Source: Enteropsectra breve
Taxonomy: Eukaryota > Microsporidia
Assembly (NCBI GenBank): GCA_024243835.1
Contig: JALPMN010000625.1
Location: 1 to 41,244 of the forward strand
DNA length: 41,244 nucleotides
Direction of reading: 5' to 3'
The position numbers and the translations under genes are program-made. A model generated the notes under the pieces. The model ran no database searches, was not told where the DNA came from, and saw nothing but the letters and a program-made list of their open reading frames with translations. Of the stretch, positions 9,173 to 18,847 are shown piece after piece. Every line of letters starts with the position of its first letter. The first letter of the stretch is position 1.

Positions 9173-10468
9173 ATGAATCAAGGCACACCAAATCTAAATA
9201 AACCGGCACGAGGAAGGCCAAGAAAGGCACAGAGCATCCCTCCGATATCCAGCAACATACATGACCTTTTTGCTAAGCAGAACCAGCAGTATTCTGGACA
9301 GTATTACGACAAATATCCGGAGAGCTTAACGGACATTCTTGGCGGTTCAAATATTCCTGAACCTTATTTACCAAGTGAAAAAAGCAAACGGATACACTTC
9401 GAAAGTACCACACGAGAAGAGGCCCATGGTGTGCAGGAGCAGTATGGCTATGGTGATGCTGGAGGATTCAAGGGACTGAACACTAGAGATGCGATGCCAT
9501 ACAGCAAGCAATGGCAAAATACGGCTGATTATTCCATAGCTCAAAATAAAAGCTTATATGGCACCAGCCCAGTAGAAAACAATAATGTAAATATAAATGA
9601 AAAGAATAACATAGGGTTTGATTTGGATGCTGTTTTGGAGGAGAGTGCCGAAAGAAACTGCTCATATGCACCAGAAGGCTATTCACCGAATTATGGATTT
9701 TCAAACGACAGAATAGATGCTGGAAATGAAGACTACGGCATGCATTCTAATTATATAGATTCAAATGAGCATGAGGGGATTGATAGTATTTTGGGAAGCG
9801 GGATGCCTCAGCAGTGGGGCAGGGACTCAGTGCCGCCGAATCTTCTGCACGACCAGCTCTTTTCGATGCCAAATCACGCAAAAACCAGAAATGAAATGAA
9901 AATGGGATTTCAGGGCGAAAAAACGGGTGGAATTCCTGCGTATCTCGATAACCCACACTACCTCTACCGGCCGCCCATGTCCTTTCCCTATGGAATGCAC
10001 AAAAAACGCAGGGCACTTCCAAAGCTCTGGAACACATCGAGCTACAGCACCAAGAGCCTGCCCATGCCCTCTTCTAAATACTCCTCCCTTGAGTACATTC
10101 AGAAGAAAGACACGAAGTTTGGCCCGGGCGGCTTGAATTTCTTCTCAGGCGAGTATTCAGGTAACTTGGGCAGCCTTTCGCGGATACTCGAGTGCAAGGG
10201 AGAGCTAGCGAAGGAGCACAGAGCGGTGCTGGATGCATATAGAAATGAAATCAAAAACACAGATCTGGATAATCTCACGGTTGCGGACCTAAAGCTGATA
10301 ATGAAAAAATACGGGATCAACCATATGGGAAAAAAGAATGAACTGATTCTAATGGTGAAGACCATATTGTCTAAAGTGGAGGTATTGTGCTGTAGCCTGC
10401 CAGAAAATAAAAATAGTACAGATGAAGAGCCTAAAAAAGAAGAAGCATACGACCGAATCTTCTTCTGA
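9173..10468 (+). CDS. AT-hook and SAP domain DNA-binding protein
   Basis: The 431-aa protein begins with an AT-hook-like core (ARGRPRK, GRP at 14-16), which binds the minor groove of AT-rich DNA. It ends with a SAP domain near residues 365-399 (LTVADLKLIMKKYGI, then MGKKNELI), a helix-extended-loop-helix that binds scaffold or matrix-type AT-rich DNA. The roughly 340 residues between are Asn/Tyr/Ser/Pro-rich and probably disordered. No SP-RING or other catalytic domain is present, so it is not a PIAS-type SUMO ligase. A nuclear chromatin or RNA-processing role is inferred. No CCC/GGG motif lies next to the ATG. Confidence 0.7.
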   Translation: MNQGTPNLNKPARGRPRKAQSIPPISSNIHDLFAKQNQQYSGQYYDKYPESLTDILGGSNIPEPYLPSEKSKRIHFESTTREEAHGVQEQYGYGDAGGFKGLNTRDAMPYSKQWQNTADYSIAQNKSLYGTSPVENNNVNINEKNNIGFDLDAVLEESAERNCSYAPEGYSPNYGFSNDRIDAGNEDYGMHSNYIDSNEHEGIDSILGSGMPQQWGRDSVPPNLLHDQLFSMPNHAKTRNEMKMGFQGEKTGGIPAYLDNPHYLYRPPMSFPYGMHKKRRALPKLWNTSSYSTKSLPMPSSKYSSLEYIQKKDTKFGPGGLNFFSGEYSGNLGSLSRILECKGELAKEHRAVLDAYRNEIKNTDLDNLTVADLKLIMKKYGINHMGKKNELILMVKTILSKVEVLCCSLPENKNSTDEEPKKEEAYDRIFF

Positions 10469-10764
10469 TTGTAATAATTAAATTATAACTTATAAATTAA
10501 GCTATTTTAATGATTATTAAGCTATTTATAAATTAAAATTATCATTAATAGCCTTCTGTTGTAAATAATGGTTATCCATAGATGGGTATTTAATTTTAAT
10601 AATATTTATACGACAAAAATATTACTATAGAAGCAGAGCAGGATCAACATATTGGACTCCCTTCACTGTCGGCATAAAAAGTTATAATTTATATATCGTA
10701 AGAAACAAAGTAGGAATAAATACAAAAACACTCAATTAATGACTTATTAAAATAATAAAGTGCT

Positions 10765-12888
10765 TTATTTTATTTTAACTGCTATTTTTGACTTTCCCAA
10801 AACAACCTTCATATACTCATCAAGCCCGACAGCCTTGACATACCGTTCTTCAGGCGTGTCTTCCGATTGTGTGCAGAATGCTTTTTGTATATTTTGCGCT
10901 ACCTGTGACTTCTTTTCACCTCCAGGGCAGAGTCTCACGCAGTATTTATAGCCTTTGATTAAAATCCATGGAGCAGCTACCGGAAGAGCATGCAAAATTG
11001 GTGCATCACCAGCATTAGAAACAAATTCCAAAAGTCCACTATTTTCCTCTTTGAATAGAAGGCCAACACCGTACTCCATCCTGTACGGATTGACAAAGCT
11101 TTTCTTTCCGCTTATCATGAAACTTCCTTTGGTCAGATACTCCCCACTGGGTGCTGTTTTAGATACCTGCGAGGACTCTACCCAAAACACTGGACGAACA
11201 ACCGCCTCCTCCCAGCACTTTGAGTGCGCAAGCGCCATATACGCAGCTTCATTAATCGAGGCATCGCCCCGGCCTTTGCACACCACGGAACTCGCGCCCG
11301 TCACATCACAGTGAAAATACAAATCATCTTTTTCCATATAATTTTTTACAATCTGTTCGTTGTCCTGTGCATTTTTACCGCCAATTACCAGTTTGCCTTC
11401 ACTGCTCAAAAACCAATTGAATCTTTCAAACCAGTAGGGTGTTCTGCTCTGAGCCTTAACGCTCATCTTTTTGGGTGCAAGTTTCTCTGCCAGATTTTCC
11501 ATTGCTATTTCAGTCTTCTTCTTTTTATCCTCCATCTTCTTTTTCTTTGCATAGATGTTTTCAATATTCTTGCTCACTGACAGCTGCAGATCCAGCTCAA
11601 CAAAGGCGCCTGCTATTTCAACAATTGCCTTTCTGCTTTCTAAATCATAGCTCTTGATAGCCTTGGCATGCTCATTTCCAGCTGTTTTCTCTGCCTTATA
11701 AAAACTGTCAAAAACCTTCCAGTTCATCTTGCTCTTATAGACCTTCGTAAATATATTGCAGATCTCCTGGATAAATTCACGTTGCCCTTCCAGACTTGAT
11801 GCTGTTTCTTTGTGGGATTCTGCCTGCACCTCCAGGTCTTTAATATAACCCAGTTGAGACTTTTTAATCCTTTCAGCCTTCTCTTCCTTTCCTTTAGTGG
11901 CTTTTTTTCTTTCTGAAAAGCCGTATTCCATGGCCTCATTAAGGCTGCTGAAATGCAGGGCATTCGTCTTTTTATTACTTTTCAATAATTCGTCTACTTT
12001 AGTTTTGTCGCACAGGTCTATCTTGCGAGAGATCTCTTTAGGAGCATTTTTAATACTCTCTTCAGGAGCATTGCGACTACTCTCTCCAACAACACTGTGA
12101 GTATTTTTTATAAGAGCATTGTCACTAATGTGAAGCGAATCCTCGAGTTCTTCGGTTAACTGTTGGACATCCGTTTTTGAAGGAATTTCAATTTTTAGAA
12201 TCTTTCCATCAGTTACTGTTGGAAATGAAAAAAGCTGGTCTACTTTTCCATTGTTCACTGTAATTTCACCAAAAAACCCGATGTTATCTATTCTACTGGT
12301 TAGTTCGTTAAAATACTCGTTGAAATGTTCAGCATTGTCTGTTTCGCTAATTTTTTCTTTTAGCTCGCTTTCCACTACAGAAATAAATTCTTTTTCAAAC
12401 GGCAGCATGCCAGCCAGGCCCATCTTGAGATAATTCTCATGAGTCAGGTGGATATTAACATCATTAAAGATATATTTCTGGCCCTTAATGATTTCCAATT
12501 CAGTAACCGGCCTTAAAAGATCTACAATTATATCATTTTCATCCAATATTAAAATATTACCGCCGGAGAAAAACTCTATGACAATCTTGTAACGGACAAT
12601 ATCAATCACAATGATTCTGTCGTATGTGTGCTGGTATATCCGATTGATCCTTGCATGCCTGCACTTTTCTCTCAGTTTCTTGCAAAAATGCGATATTTCT
12701 GTATCGTACTCGTGGGTCAGATGGATTCTCATTCCCGGCTCCACAAGCAGAATGTCCTTGTTGGAGAGCTTTATATAGATAAAGCGCTGCTTCGAAGAAT
12801 AAAAATTTTGTATGTACTTGTTGACGAGACGTTCATTCAGTTCATTTGCGATGGCCCTCACGTCCAGCGATGAAATTCTTTGCTTCAT
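10765..12888 (-). CDS. RQC2: Rqc2/NEMF/Tae2 ribosome quality-control factor
   Basis: A 707-aa member of the NFACT family, which binds 60S subunits carrying a stalled peptidyl-tRNA. It recruits the Ltn1 ubiquitin ligase and in yeast directs CAT-tail addition. The NFACT-N domain starts at residue 1. Asp9 (SSLDVRA) and the Asp90-Arg91 pair (HTYDRIIV) match the residues needed for CAT-tailing in yeast Rqc2 (D9, D98, R99). A coiled-coil middle follows (about 340-480). An NFACT-R domain lies at about 485-600 (YWFERFNWF, VIGGKNAQDNEQ), and an NFACT-C core (GYKYCVRLCPG) at about 664-674. Yeast Rqc2 is about 1040 aa, so this is a shortened but complete copy. The start chosen is M22 of the longest frame because CCC lies one base upstream. 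Confidence 0.9.
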   Translation of the reverse strand: MKQRISSLDVRAIANELNERLVNKYIQNFYSSKQRFIYIKLSNKDILLVEPGMRIHLTHEYDTEISHFCKKLREKCRHARINRIYQHTYDRIIVIDIVRYKIVIEFFSGGNILILDENDIIVDLLRPVTELEIIKGQKYIFNDVNIHLTHENYLKMGLAGMLPFEKEFISVVESELKEKISETDNAEHFNEYFNELTSRIDNIGFFGEITVNNGKVDQLFSFPTVTDGKILKIEIPSKTDVQQLTEELEDSLHISDNALIKNTHSVVGESSRNAPEESIKNAPKEISRKIDLCDKTKVDELLKSNKKTNALHFSSLNEAMEYGFSERKKATKGKEEKAERIKKSQLGYIKDLEVQAESHKETASSLEGQREFIQEICNIFTKVYKSKMNWKVFDSFYKAEKTAGNEHAKAIKSYDLESRKAIVEIAGAFVELDLQLSVSKNIENIYAKKKKMEDKKKKTEIAMENLAEKLAPKKMSVKAQSRTPYWFERFNWFLSSEGKLVIGGKNAQDNEQIVKNYMEKDDLYFHCDVTGASSVVCKGRGDASINEAAYMALAHSKCWEEAVVRPVFWVESSQVSKTAPSGEYLTKGSFMISGKKSFVNPYRMEYGVGLLFKEENSGLLEFVSNAGDAPILHALPVAAPWILIKGYKYCVRLCPGGEKKSQVAQNIQKAFCTQSEDTPEERYVKAVGLDEYMKVVLGKSKIAVKIK

Positions 12889-12889
12889 A

Positions 12890-12892
12890 GGG
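12890..12892 (-). promoter_or_regulatory. CCC start motif deciding the Rqc2 start
   Basis: On the minus strand CCC-T-ATG places the start at 12888. The longer frame from 12951 would add 21 residues with no family counterpart, and it would displace Asp9 from the position it has in yeast Rqc2. Confidence 0.6.
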
Positions 12893-13081
12893 TAACATTT
12901 TTTAGAGCGATAAATTTTATTTTGAAATATCGATGCTAAAATTATTTTCACGCTTAATTATCTTATTCTATCGCAAAAGTGCCTTAGAATACATCTTAGC
13001 AAGAAAATGAACACCAGTTGACCTAAAAGTTAAAATAAATGCTGCAATATTTGCTATGAAGATGCGTCAAAAAGCTAAATT

Positions 13082-13915
13082 TTAATTCTTTATTTGTTCC
13101 TTGCTCTTAATCATATTTTTAATGTGCTCAGGCGTATCAATATGATGCAGTGCCATTAAATCGCTAACTGCCTGGAGCTTCTCTATATCATCAAGGGTAT
13201 ATACAATCCAGATGTCAGAAATAAAACTCAGTGCAACGGAAAGCACGTCTATATCTATCTCCAGTAAAATAAGTCGGCTGCAGTCTACACACTCGTCTTT
13301 AGAGGCGATAAATTTGCAGTTTTCAATTGTTTTATCCAGCTCTGAATCAGAAAAAACAAGCGTATTTGCTGGATGCTCATGAGTACTAATAGAAACCTGT
13401 TTAAGATTCTTATTTGTTCCAAATACGAAATTTACAGATCGTTCTTTGGGTTGCTCGTAAATAATTGTGGAGTCTGTAAATCTATGCGCTAGTTCTAATA
13501 GAAATTCTTCCACCTCTGCTTTATTGTAGATTGATTTCATATGACTGCTATATTTTGTAAACTCGGCATAACTCATAAATAAAGCAGTGTGCGCAGTTAT
13601 TTCATTATTAGAATTTTCAGACGGAATTACATTGTCATATATTACGTGCTTGACATCTTTTACATCTTTATTTATAGCGCTATCTGCTGATACAATAGTT
13701 GTATTTTTATAAAGAGAGGTGATTTGTTCAAAAAGCAGCTTTTTATCTTCTTGGGCGCTATACAATAAAATTACATTGGAGCGATGCTCAAAATATGGTG
13801 CTATCAGTCTAAACAGTGCGCTTCCGGTCGCCGCATGCTCAATACGGTCTCCTTTCACAAGGAATTTGCAACTACTGGCTTTTGGTGCTGGTATTTGTCC
13901 AAAAATTTTGTCCAT
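13082..13915 (-). CDS. hypothetical protein, 277 aa
   Basis: I do not recognise the family. The protein is soluble, with alternating hydrophobic strands and helices (SNVILLYSAQ, RLILLEIDIDVLSVAL, DIWIVYTL) that would suit a Rossmann or RecA-like alpha/beta fold. No Walker A motif is visible. It lacks a signal peptide and membrane segments. It is 193 bp upstream of the Rqc2 start on the same strand. No CCC/GGG run adjoins the ATG; the context is CCGAGG-ATG. A degenerate ATPase-like subunit, such as an Elongator Elp4-6 type, is conceivable but not demonstrated. Confidence 0.65.
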   Translation of the reverse strand: MDKIFGQIPAPKASSCKFLVKGDRIEHAATGSALFRLIAPYFEHRSNVILLYSAQEDKKLLFEQITSLYKNTTIVSADSAINKDVKDVKHVIYDNVIPSENSNNEITAHTALFMSYAEFTKYSSHMKSIYNKAEVEEFLLELAHRFTDSTIIYEQPKERSVNFVFGTNKNLKQVSISTHEHPANTLVFSDSELDKTIENCKFIASKDECVDCSRLILLEIDIDVLSVALSFISDIWIVYTLDDIEKLQAVSDLMALHHIDTPEHIKNMIKSKEQIKN

Positions 13916-14520
13916 CCTCGGTAAAAATTCTTACTTTTCAATAAAAACCATTGTCAAATTATTAACTTGATTCAATAGTATTTTTATAAAATCAGTATCA
14001 TTATTCTTCAAATTTAACTATGTAAACATAACTGAAAACTTATACACTATGTCCAAAACCATTTTATTCCAAAGTTTTGTAGGTTTAAACTTGTCTTTAT
14101 AAAAACTCTACAAATGTTAGCATAAGCTTAATAAAGAACATTCCATTCACTCCGTACATAAAGATATTAAAAGATGATACAAATGAATACATGATAATGC
14201 TGTATAGATAAAATATTTGCTTCTGCGGCTTATCTTATGCTGACTGAGTCTAATACTGCTCCAGGCAGTTCATCAACTTTATTATTTGAGCACTTTTCCC
14301 ATAGTTTAACACTCATTAGGTAAACTATTACAAGATTTAGTTCATGAAGTATTTTTATTTTACCTAAAATCTTAGTTTATACTCTAATAACCATCCAAGC
14401 AAGATTTACTTTGCATACGAAGTACGATTGTTGCATCTTGAGTGCATCTTTTAAAGTTTCAGTACAAAACATCCAAAGACCTGTCTCTAGATGCATTAAA
14501 TATTTATAAACGACTAAGCT
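13916..14520. other. intergenic region, nothing recognised
   Basis: About 605 bp of AT-rich sequence between two minus-strand genes. No reading frame with a plausible start, no tRNA and no clear repeat were found. Confidence 0.4.
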
Positions 14521-14763
14521 TCAAACTTGGTAAGCAGGCTCTGATAATGTTGGATTAGCTAGCCCATCAACATTGTGAACGTATAAATCTTCTTCGTCCA
14601 ACGGATTCTGCACGATGCCGTTATGTATCTCAATGAAATTAGGTTCCGCTAGTTCTCTATTCTGGCCAGTCACGGCTCTAAAAAAATTAGAAATAGATGA
14701 TGTAATGAGAGCGATGCTCGTTATCCCCGTAGCTACCATCGTAAATTTTGTAAAGTCTACCAT
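14521..14763 (-). CDS. small single-span membrane protein, hypothetical
   Basis: This 80-aa protein has one hydrophobic segment near residues 8-28 (MVATGITSIALITSSISNFF) and a polar, acidic C-terminal tail of about 50 residues. It could be an N-anchored membrane protein, or a secreted one with an uncleaved signal. GGGG at 14765-14768 on the plus strand gives CCCC-A-ATG on the coding strand, matching the start motif of neighbouring genes; this is the main reason to accept so short a frame. No family is recognised. Confidence 0.5.
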   Translation of the reverse strand: MVDFTKFTMVATGITSIALITSSISNFFRAVTGQNRELAEPNFIEIHNGIVQNPLDEEDLYVHNVDGLANPTLSEPAYQV

Positions 14764-15430
14764 TGGGGCAACCTTAAAAATTTTTTAATTAAAATAAAAA
14801 TAGTCATATAAAATACTGTCTTTATAAAATCTTAATAGATAAAACCCGAATATTTCTTAATCTGCTAATATTAATCATTATTTTTGTGAGCAGATGGTAT
14901 TTTTTCGCATGATATGGAAATTTAATCAAAAAGAATCATTTTGATCGACTTAAAATTTACAGATGTTAAAATATGGGAAGGAGGAATACTTAAAATGGCA
15001 GCTAAATGTACCAAGGGATACAGAGGTTACAAAATACATTATTAGCTTGGATTGAATTAGTCTAGATATCAAAAAGAATAAAATTAAGATCAAAATATTT
15101 TTTATACATTTTAATGCTCATGATAAATAAGCTCTACAACAATTTTTGTGGCTTATTGAGCAACATGCCTAAACAAAAAGGCTAAATTGATTATTTCTAC
15201 ATCTTAAAGTAGCTCTGTAAGTAAATGTATCAGGGTTTATGTGAAATTCAATTCTCTTAAACTCAAGGACTAAATATTCGAACGATAACGAGTTAGAGTT
15301 ACAAGTCATCAAGCATATACTACTATAAAGACTTTAATATTTGAAACAATGGCCAAAATGATTTCTTCAATAGTAAAATTTAATCCTTGCACAATTCTAA
15401 ACTATTTCACAAAATTTTCCTATAGCGTCC
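14764..15430. other. divergent promoter region
   Basis: About 670 bp separate the divergent 80-aa gene and the WDR6-like gene. The sequence is AT-rich. A short frame at 15349-15552 overlaps the start of the WDR6-like gene in another frame and looks like a chance frame. No RNA gene was found. Confidence 0.4.
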
Positions 15431-17749
15431 ATGGCTGTCATCGCTGTAAACAATGGGCAGCTATACTACACTGTAAATTTAACATCACTACACACACCCT
15501 ATGGAGTAATAACCACACAGCACAAAATAACCGGCGTAAAATTTGTCGATAAACATATTTTGATCTTCCACTGCCATGGCTTTGAAATATACGAGTTTTC
15601 AGAGATACTCACTCCCCTCTGCAGCGTTAAGTGCAACATCTTCATTCTGGATGCGTATTTTCACAGCATGAAGCAGGTGCTTTTGCTGGGCTTTGACGGA
15701 AGGCTCCATATGTGCAATAGTGGGGTTGTTTCCGTTCTTCCGTTTGCGTTTAATAAAAGTATATTTTCAGGTAAATTCACCCAGCAGGGGATTATAATAG
15801 GATCTTTCGAGAAAATGTACTCAGTGAAAATAGACTATACTGTTTTAGATAAGAGCAATGGAGTGGAAGCATTAAACAGATATTTTGGGAGTCTCTCATG
15901 GAGCGAAGTAGAAGGCATTTCGCACTTGGGCCGAATCTTCGATGTATTGGCTGTGGAGGAAGACGGGGCATATTATACATGTGCAGATGATAGAGCCATT
16001 AAAAGCAGTCAAGGTCTTTTAATCCAAGAGGCAAGGAATTACTTTATCAAAATAGTGAAGGTGAATGAAAAACTCTGCGCTATAAATAGAGACGGCTTTT
16101 TAAGAATCTACAAAAATGGCAAATTATTATTCCAAAGGTTTTTCGGGCCTTTTGATTGCGCCGGTCTCTGTAGGTCTGATAATAAAATTTACTTTAGGCT
16201 GCTCTCAGATGAAATATACGAAATAGATTTTGAAAATGGCGCCGAATTATCTTTAAAGAAAGTCTGGCCCAGTAATGACCATGGGACAGAAAAAATTAGA
16301 TGTAGTGAGTTAAAAGAAAGGGACATAGTTAAACGCTATAGAAATGGTGTATGTGCAAAAATATGTTCAGAGGGCCTTCATTTACTCCCACAAAACATAA
16401 CTGTTTCTAGCGTGACATCTTTGCCCATTGATATCGCTATCAATAAAGAAGCCTTGTATCTTCTCTACAGTGATAGTCTAAAAGTGTTTGATTACTCCAA
16501 AAATGAAAATTGCTGTGATAGCAAAATAATGAGCAATTGCTATAAAAAGATTCATGTTATAGAAAACAAAATATACCTGCATAGTGACATTAACCTCCTG
16601 ATATTGGACCAAGATCTGCAAGAAATTTTAAGCGATAGAATACCGGGCATTTCAGCTGTCAGCAAAGATTACTATGGGAACAAAAAAGGAAATATTTACA
16701 GCAAGGACTGCTTTGTTAAAATATGCCCCTTTAAACTAGTTGATGTTGTTGAGTATCACACCTGGATTGAGGTATTGGATGAAAGAAATAACAAGTATTT
16801 GGTCAAGAAGAAGGATATTGAGAATCGCAAACTAGAGGCTAGCAGCGTTCAGCACATAGGCTTAGCAAAAGACCTTGCAGTTAAAAGGAATGCTTCGGAT
16901 ATGAATGAAAATAGTAGAAAATTACATTTAAAAAATGTACAAGTCTACTGGAAGCCATCGAGATGCACTGTCTCGAATAGAAGTTTGTTTCACAGTTTTA
17001 CTTGCCAGGATAAGCCTAAAGAAAGCAAATGCCAAAATATCAAGCATTATTTAGGTACTGCTGACGGATCGGTTATAATTGAAGGACGGGATGGTTTAAT
17101 AGACGCAATAGAATTGGATGGATCGGTAGTAGGTATTTATACAGTTGGATTCGAGTCTCTTGTCTCCTGCGCATCAGGAAGAGTATATGTTTTATCTCTG
17201 GTGGAAAACAAACTTTATATTAAAAAAGAGGTCAAATACAGCCACAGAGCCATAAGCCAATTCGAGCAAAAGATATCGTTCTCGGATGGAACAATAATTC
17301 ATTATACGATGGGACTGAAAGAGCTGAACAGAGAATGCACCTCAGACTACAACAATTGCCTATTCAAAGAATACATTTTGTATGATGGTTATATTAGGGA
17401 TCAGTCAAACAAAACGAAGGTGAGTGGATGCTGCATTAATTCAGTAGTAGAGATGGGAACAAGCCTTTACTGTGCGGGCGAAGATCATTTTGTGAGTAAA
17501 GTTAGTATTGTGAAAGGAAAATTAAACAAAATCGGCTCTATAGTTGCCCACTGTGCGCAAATTCATTTTATTTGTGCCCACGCAGATTCATTGTATACTC
17601 TCAGCTCAGATGGAAGGATATGCCAATTGGATGAAAATCTTAAGATAAAAAGGTACTATCGGCATTACGTTAAAACCCCGGCTTTCATGGATGTGCAAGA
17701 ATCAAAGATTATTGTTTATGGAGAAAATATCCAGAAAATTCAGAGGTAA
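15431..17749 (+). CDS. WD-type beta-propeller protein, probable WDR6/Trm734
   Basis: The 772-aa protein is built almost entirely of short beta-strand repeats ending in G-D/G-R type turns, as in WD40 propellers with poorly kept WD dipeptides. The segment near residues 165-191 (GRIFDVL, then TCADDRAIK) resembles the H-x-G-x-I-F ... SDDRS-I-R repeat of WDR6/Rtt10. The N-terminal HKITGVKF ... ILIFHCHG region also fits that family. In yeast Trm734 partners with the methyltransferase Trm7 to 2'-O-methylate position 34 of certain tRNAs. The assignment is tentative; another large propeller scaffold is possible. There is no CCC/GGG motif at the ATG. Confidence 0.5.
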   Translation: MAVIAVNNGQLYYTVNLTSLHTPYGVITTQHKITGVKFVDKHILIFHCHGFEIYEFSEILTPLCSVKCNIFILDAYFHSMKQVLLLGFDGRLHMCNSGVVSVLPFAFNKSIFSGKFTQQGIIIGSFEKMYSVKIDYTVLDKSNGVEALNRYFGSLSWSEVEGISHLGRIFDVLAVEEDGAYYTCADDRAIKSSQGLLIQEARNYFIKIVKVNEKLCAINRDGFLRIYKNGKLLFQRFFGPFDCAGLCRSDNKIYFRLLSDEIYEIDFENGAELSLKKVWPSNDHGTEKIRCSELKERDIVKRYRNGVCAKICSEGLHLLPQNITVSSVTSLPIDIAINKEALYLLYSDSLKVFDYSKNENCCDSKIMSNCYKKIHVIENKIYLHSDINLLILDQDLQEILSDRIPGISAVSKDYYGNKKGNIYSKDCFVKICPFKLVDVVEYHTWIEVLDERNNKYLVKKKDIENRKLEASSVQHIGLAKDLAVKRNASDMNENSRKLHLKNVQVYWKPSRCTVSNRSLFHSFTCQDKPKESKCQNIKHYLGTADGSVIIEGRDGLIDAIELDGSVVGIYTVGFESLVSCASGRVYVLSLVENKLYIKKEVKYSHRAISQFEQKISFSDGTIIHYTMGLKELNRECTSDYNNCLFKEYILYDGYIRDQSNKTKVSGCCINSVVEMGTSLYCAGEDHFVSKVSIVKGKLNKIGSIVAHCAQIHFICAHADSLYTLSSDGRICQLDENLKIKRYYRHYVKTPAFMDVQESKIIVYGENIQKIQR

Positions 17750-18088
17750 TAATAGCATTTAAAAATTAGTATAGATATAATAAACAACTACTTGCAATGT
17801 AAATATTCACGTGTATTTAACTAAAAACTGCCTCACAAATACAATTTCAAGTTTAGATGAATTAAACCTCTATACTGTATTGAGTTTTATTCATCCGAAT
17901 ATAAATGAGTTTCTATTGCTTAAAGAATGAAATTCGAGCAAAGAATTATATGTGCACACGCTCATGGATTGTACATTGAATAATTGTTTAACATTGCCGG
18001 GCTGTAGAAATATGTTTTTGGCATCGCTTCTACTGTGTTTTTAAAGACTTGAATATTTTTGTAAAATTTTTCAAAAAATTTCACCGCA
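17750..18088. other. intergenic region, nothing recognised
   Basis: About 340 bp, AT-rich, between two plus-strand genes. No RNA gene, repeat or start-supported frame was found. Confidence 0.4.
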
Positions 18089-18403
18089 ATGATAGACGTC
18101 TGCTACGGAAGAGAAGTATCTCCAAGAAATATCGAACAAAGAGAGCACAAGGCTATTATCACCGGCATCAAGAGCGACAAGTTTGTAGTTATAAAGAAGC
18201 AAGACAAGACATTTGAACTCATCAGACTTGAGGATGTCATTTTGAATGATAAAGTTTATACAGAGGAGGAGATAAATAACGAGAATTCTGAATTCTACAG
18301 TGCCAAGAACGATAAGAAGGCAGCAAGTGACTTTGAGAAATTCAAGGCTGATCTTGAGAAGCAGGTTATCCAGGATATGCTCAAGGAGAAGGGAATGAAT
18401 TAA
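18089..18403 (+). CDS. hypothetical protein, 104 aa
   Basis: I do not recognise the family. The first 55 residues alternate hydrophobic and charged positions (KAIITGIKSDKFVVIKK, FELIRLEDVIL), which suits a small beta-barrel of the SH3/KOW kind. The rest is highly charged and helical. It is soluble with no signal peptide. Its codon use resembles that of well-expressed genes, with many AAG and ATC codons, so it may be abundant. The genes on either side do not suggest a role. Confidence 0.65.
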   Translation: MIDVCYGREVSPRNIEQREHKAIITGIKSDKFVVIKKQDKTFELIRLEDVILNDKVYTEEEINNENSEFYSAKNDKKAASDFEKFKADLEKQVIQDMLKEKGMN

Positions 18404-18847
18404 ATTTATAAATTATACTTTAATCACTGAATGTTTTTTTTCTTAATTGACTATTTCAATACGCTCACGTATAGAAACTTTATTTTTAGTTCTCGTTATG
18501 TATTTTATTTTCGCAGCTCAAAGACCATTTCCATATGTTAATGAGAATTGACTCCTCTCTTTGTGCATAGATAAAAGATATTTTTTAGCTTGAATCGTCT
18601 TGAGGCCAGCTTATTTTTATTTTGAAATGAAATACACAGCTTCTATCTGTCTATAAACGGTTTACAATAATACCTGTTCGAATATCTTTTTAAATTTTAA
18701 AATACCTGAACTATAAGCTTTAAGATTTCATTTTATCAACGCCTGAATATGCCTATCAGGTATGGAATAAAAGTTATAATTTTTATAAAATTAATACATT
18801 GCATGTAAAGAATGTCTCATAAAAAATTTCATATTATATTTTTTAAT
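18404..18847. other. intergenic region between convergent genes
   Basis: About 445 bp, AT-rich, between the convergent 104-aa gene and DNA ligase gene. No structured RNA or repeat was recognised. Confidence 0.4.

Noticed and set aside
15349..15552. Short plus-strand frame upstream of the WDR6-like gene
   Set aside because: It overlaps the start of the longer gene in another frame, lacks a start motif and has no family.
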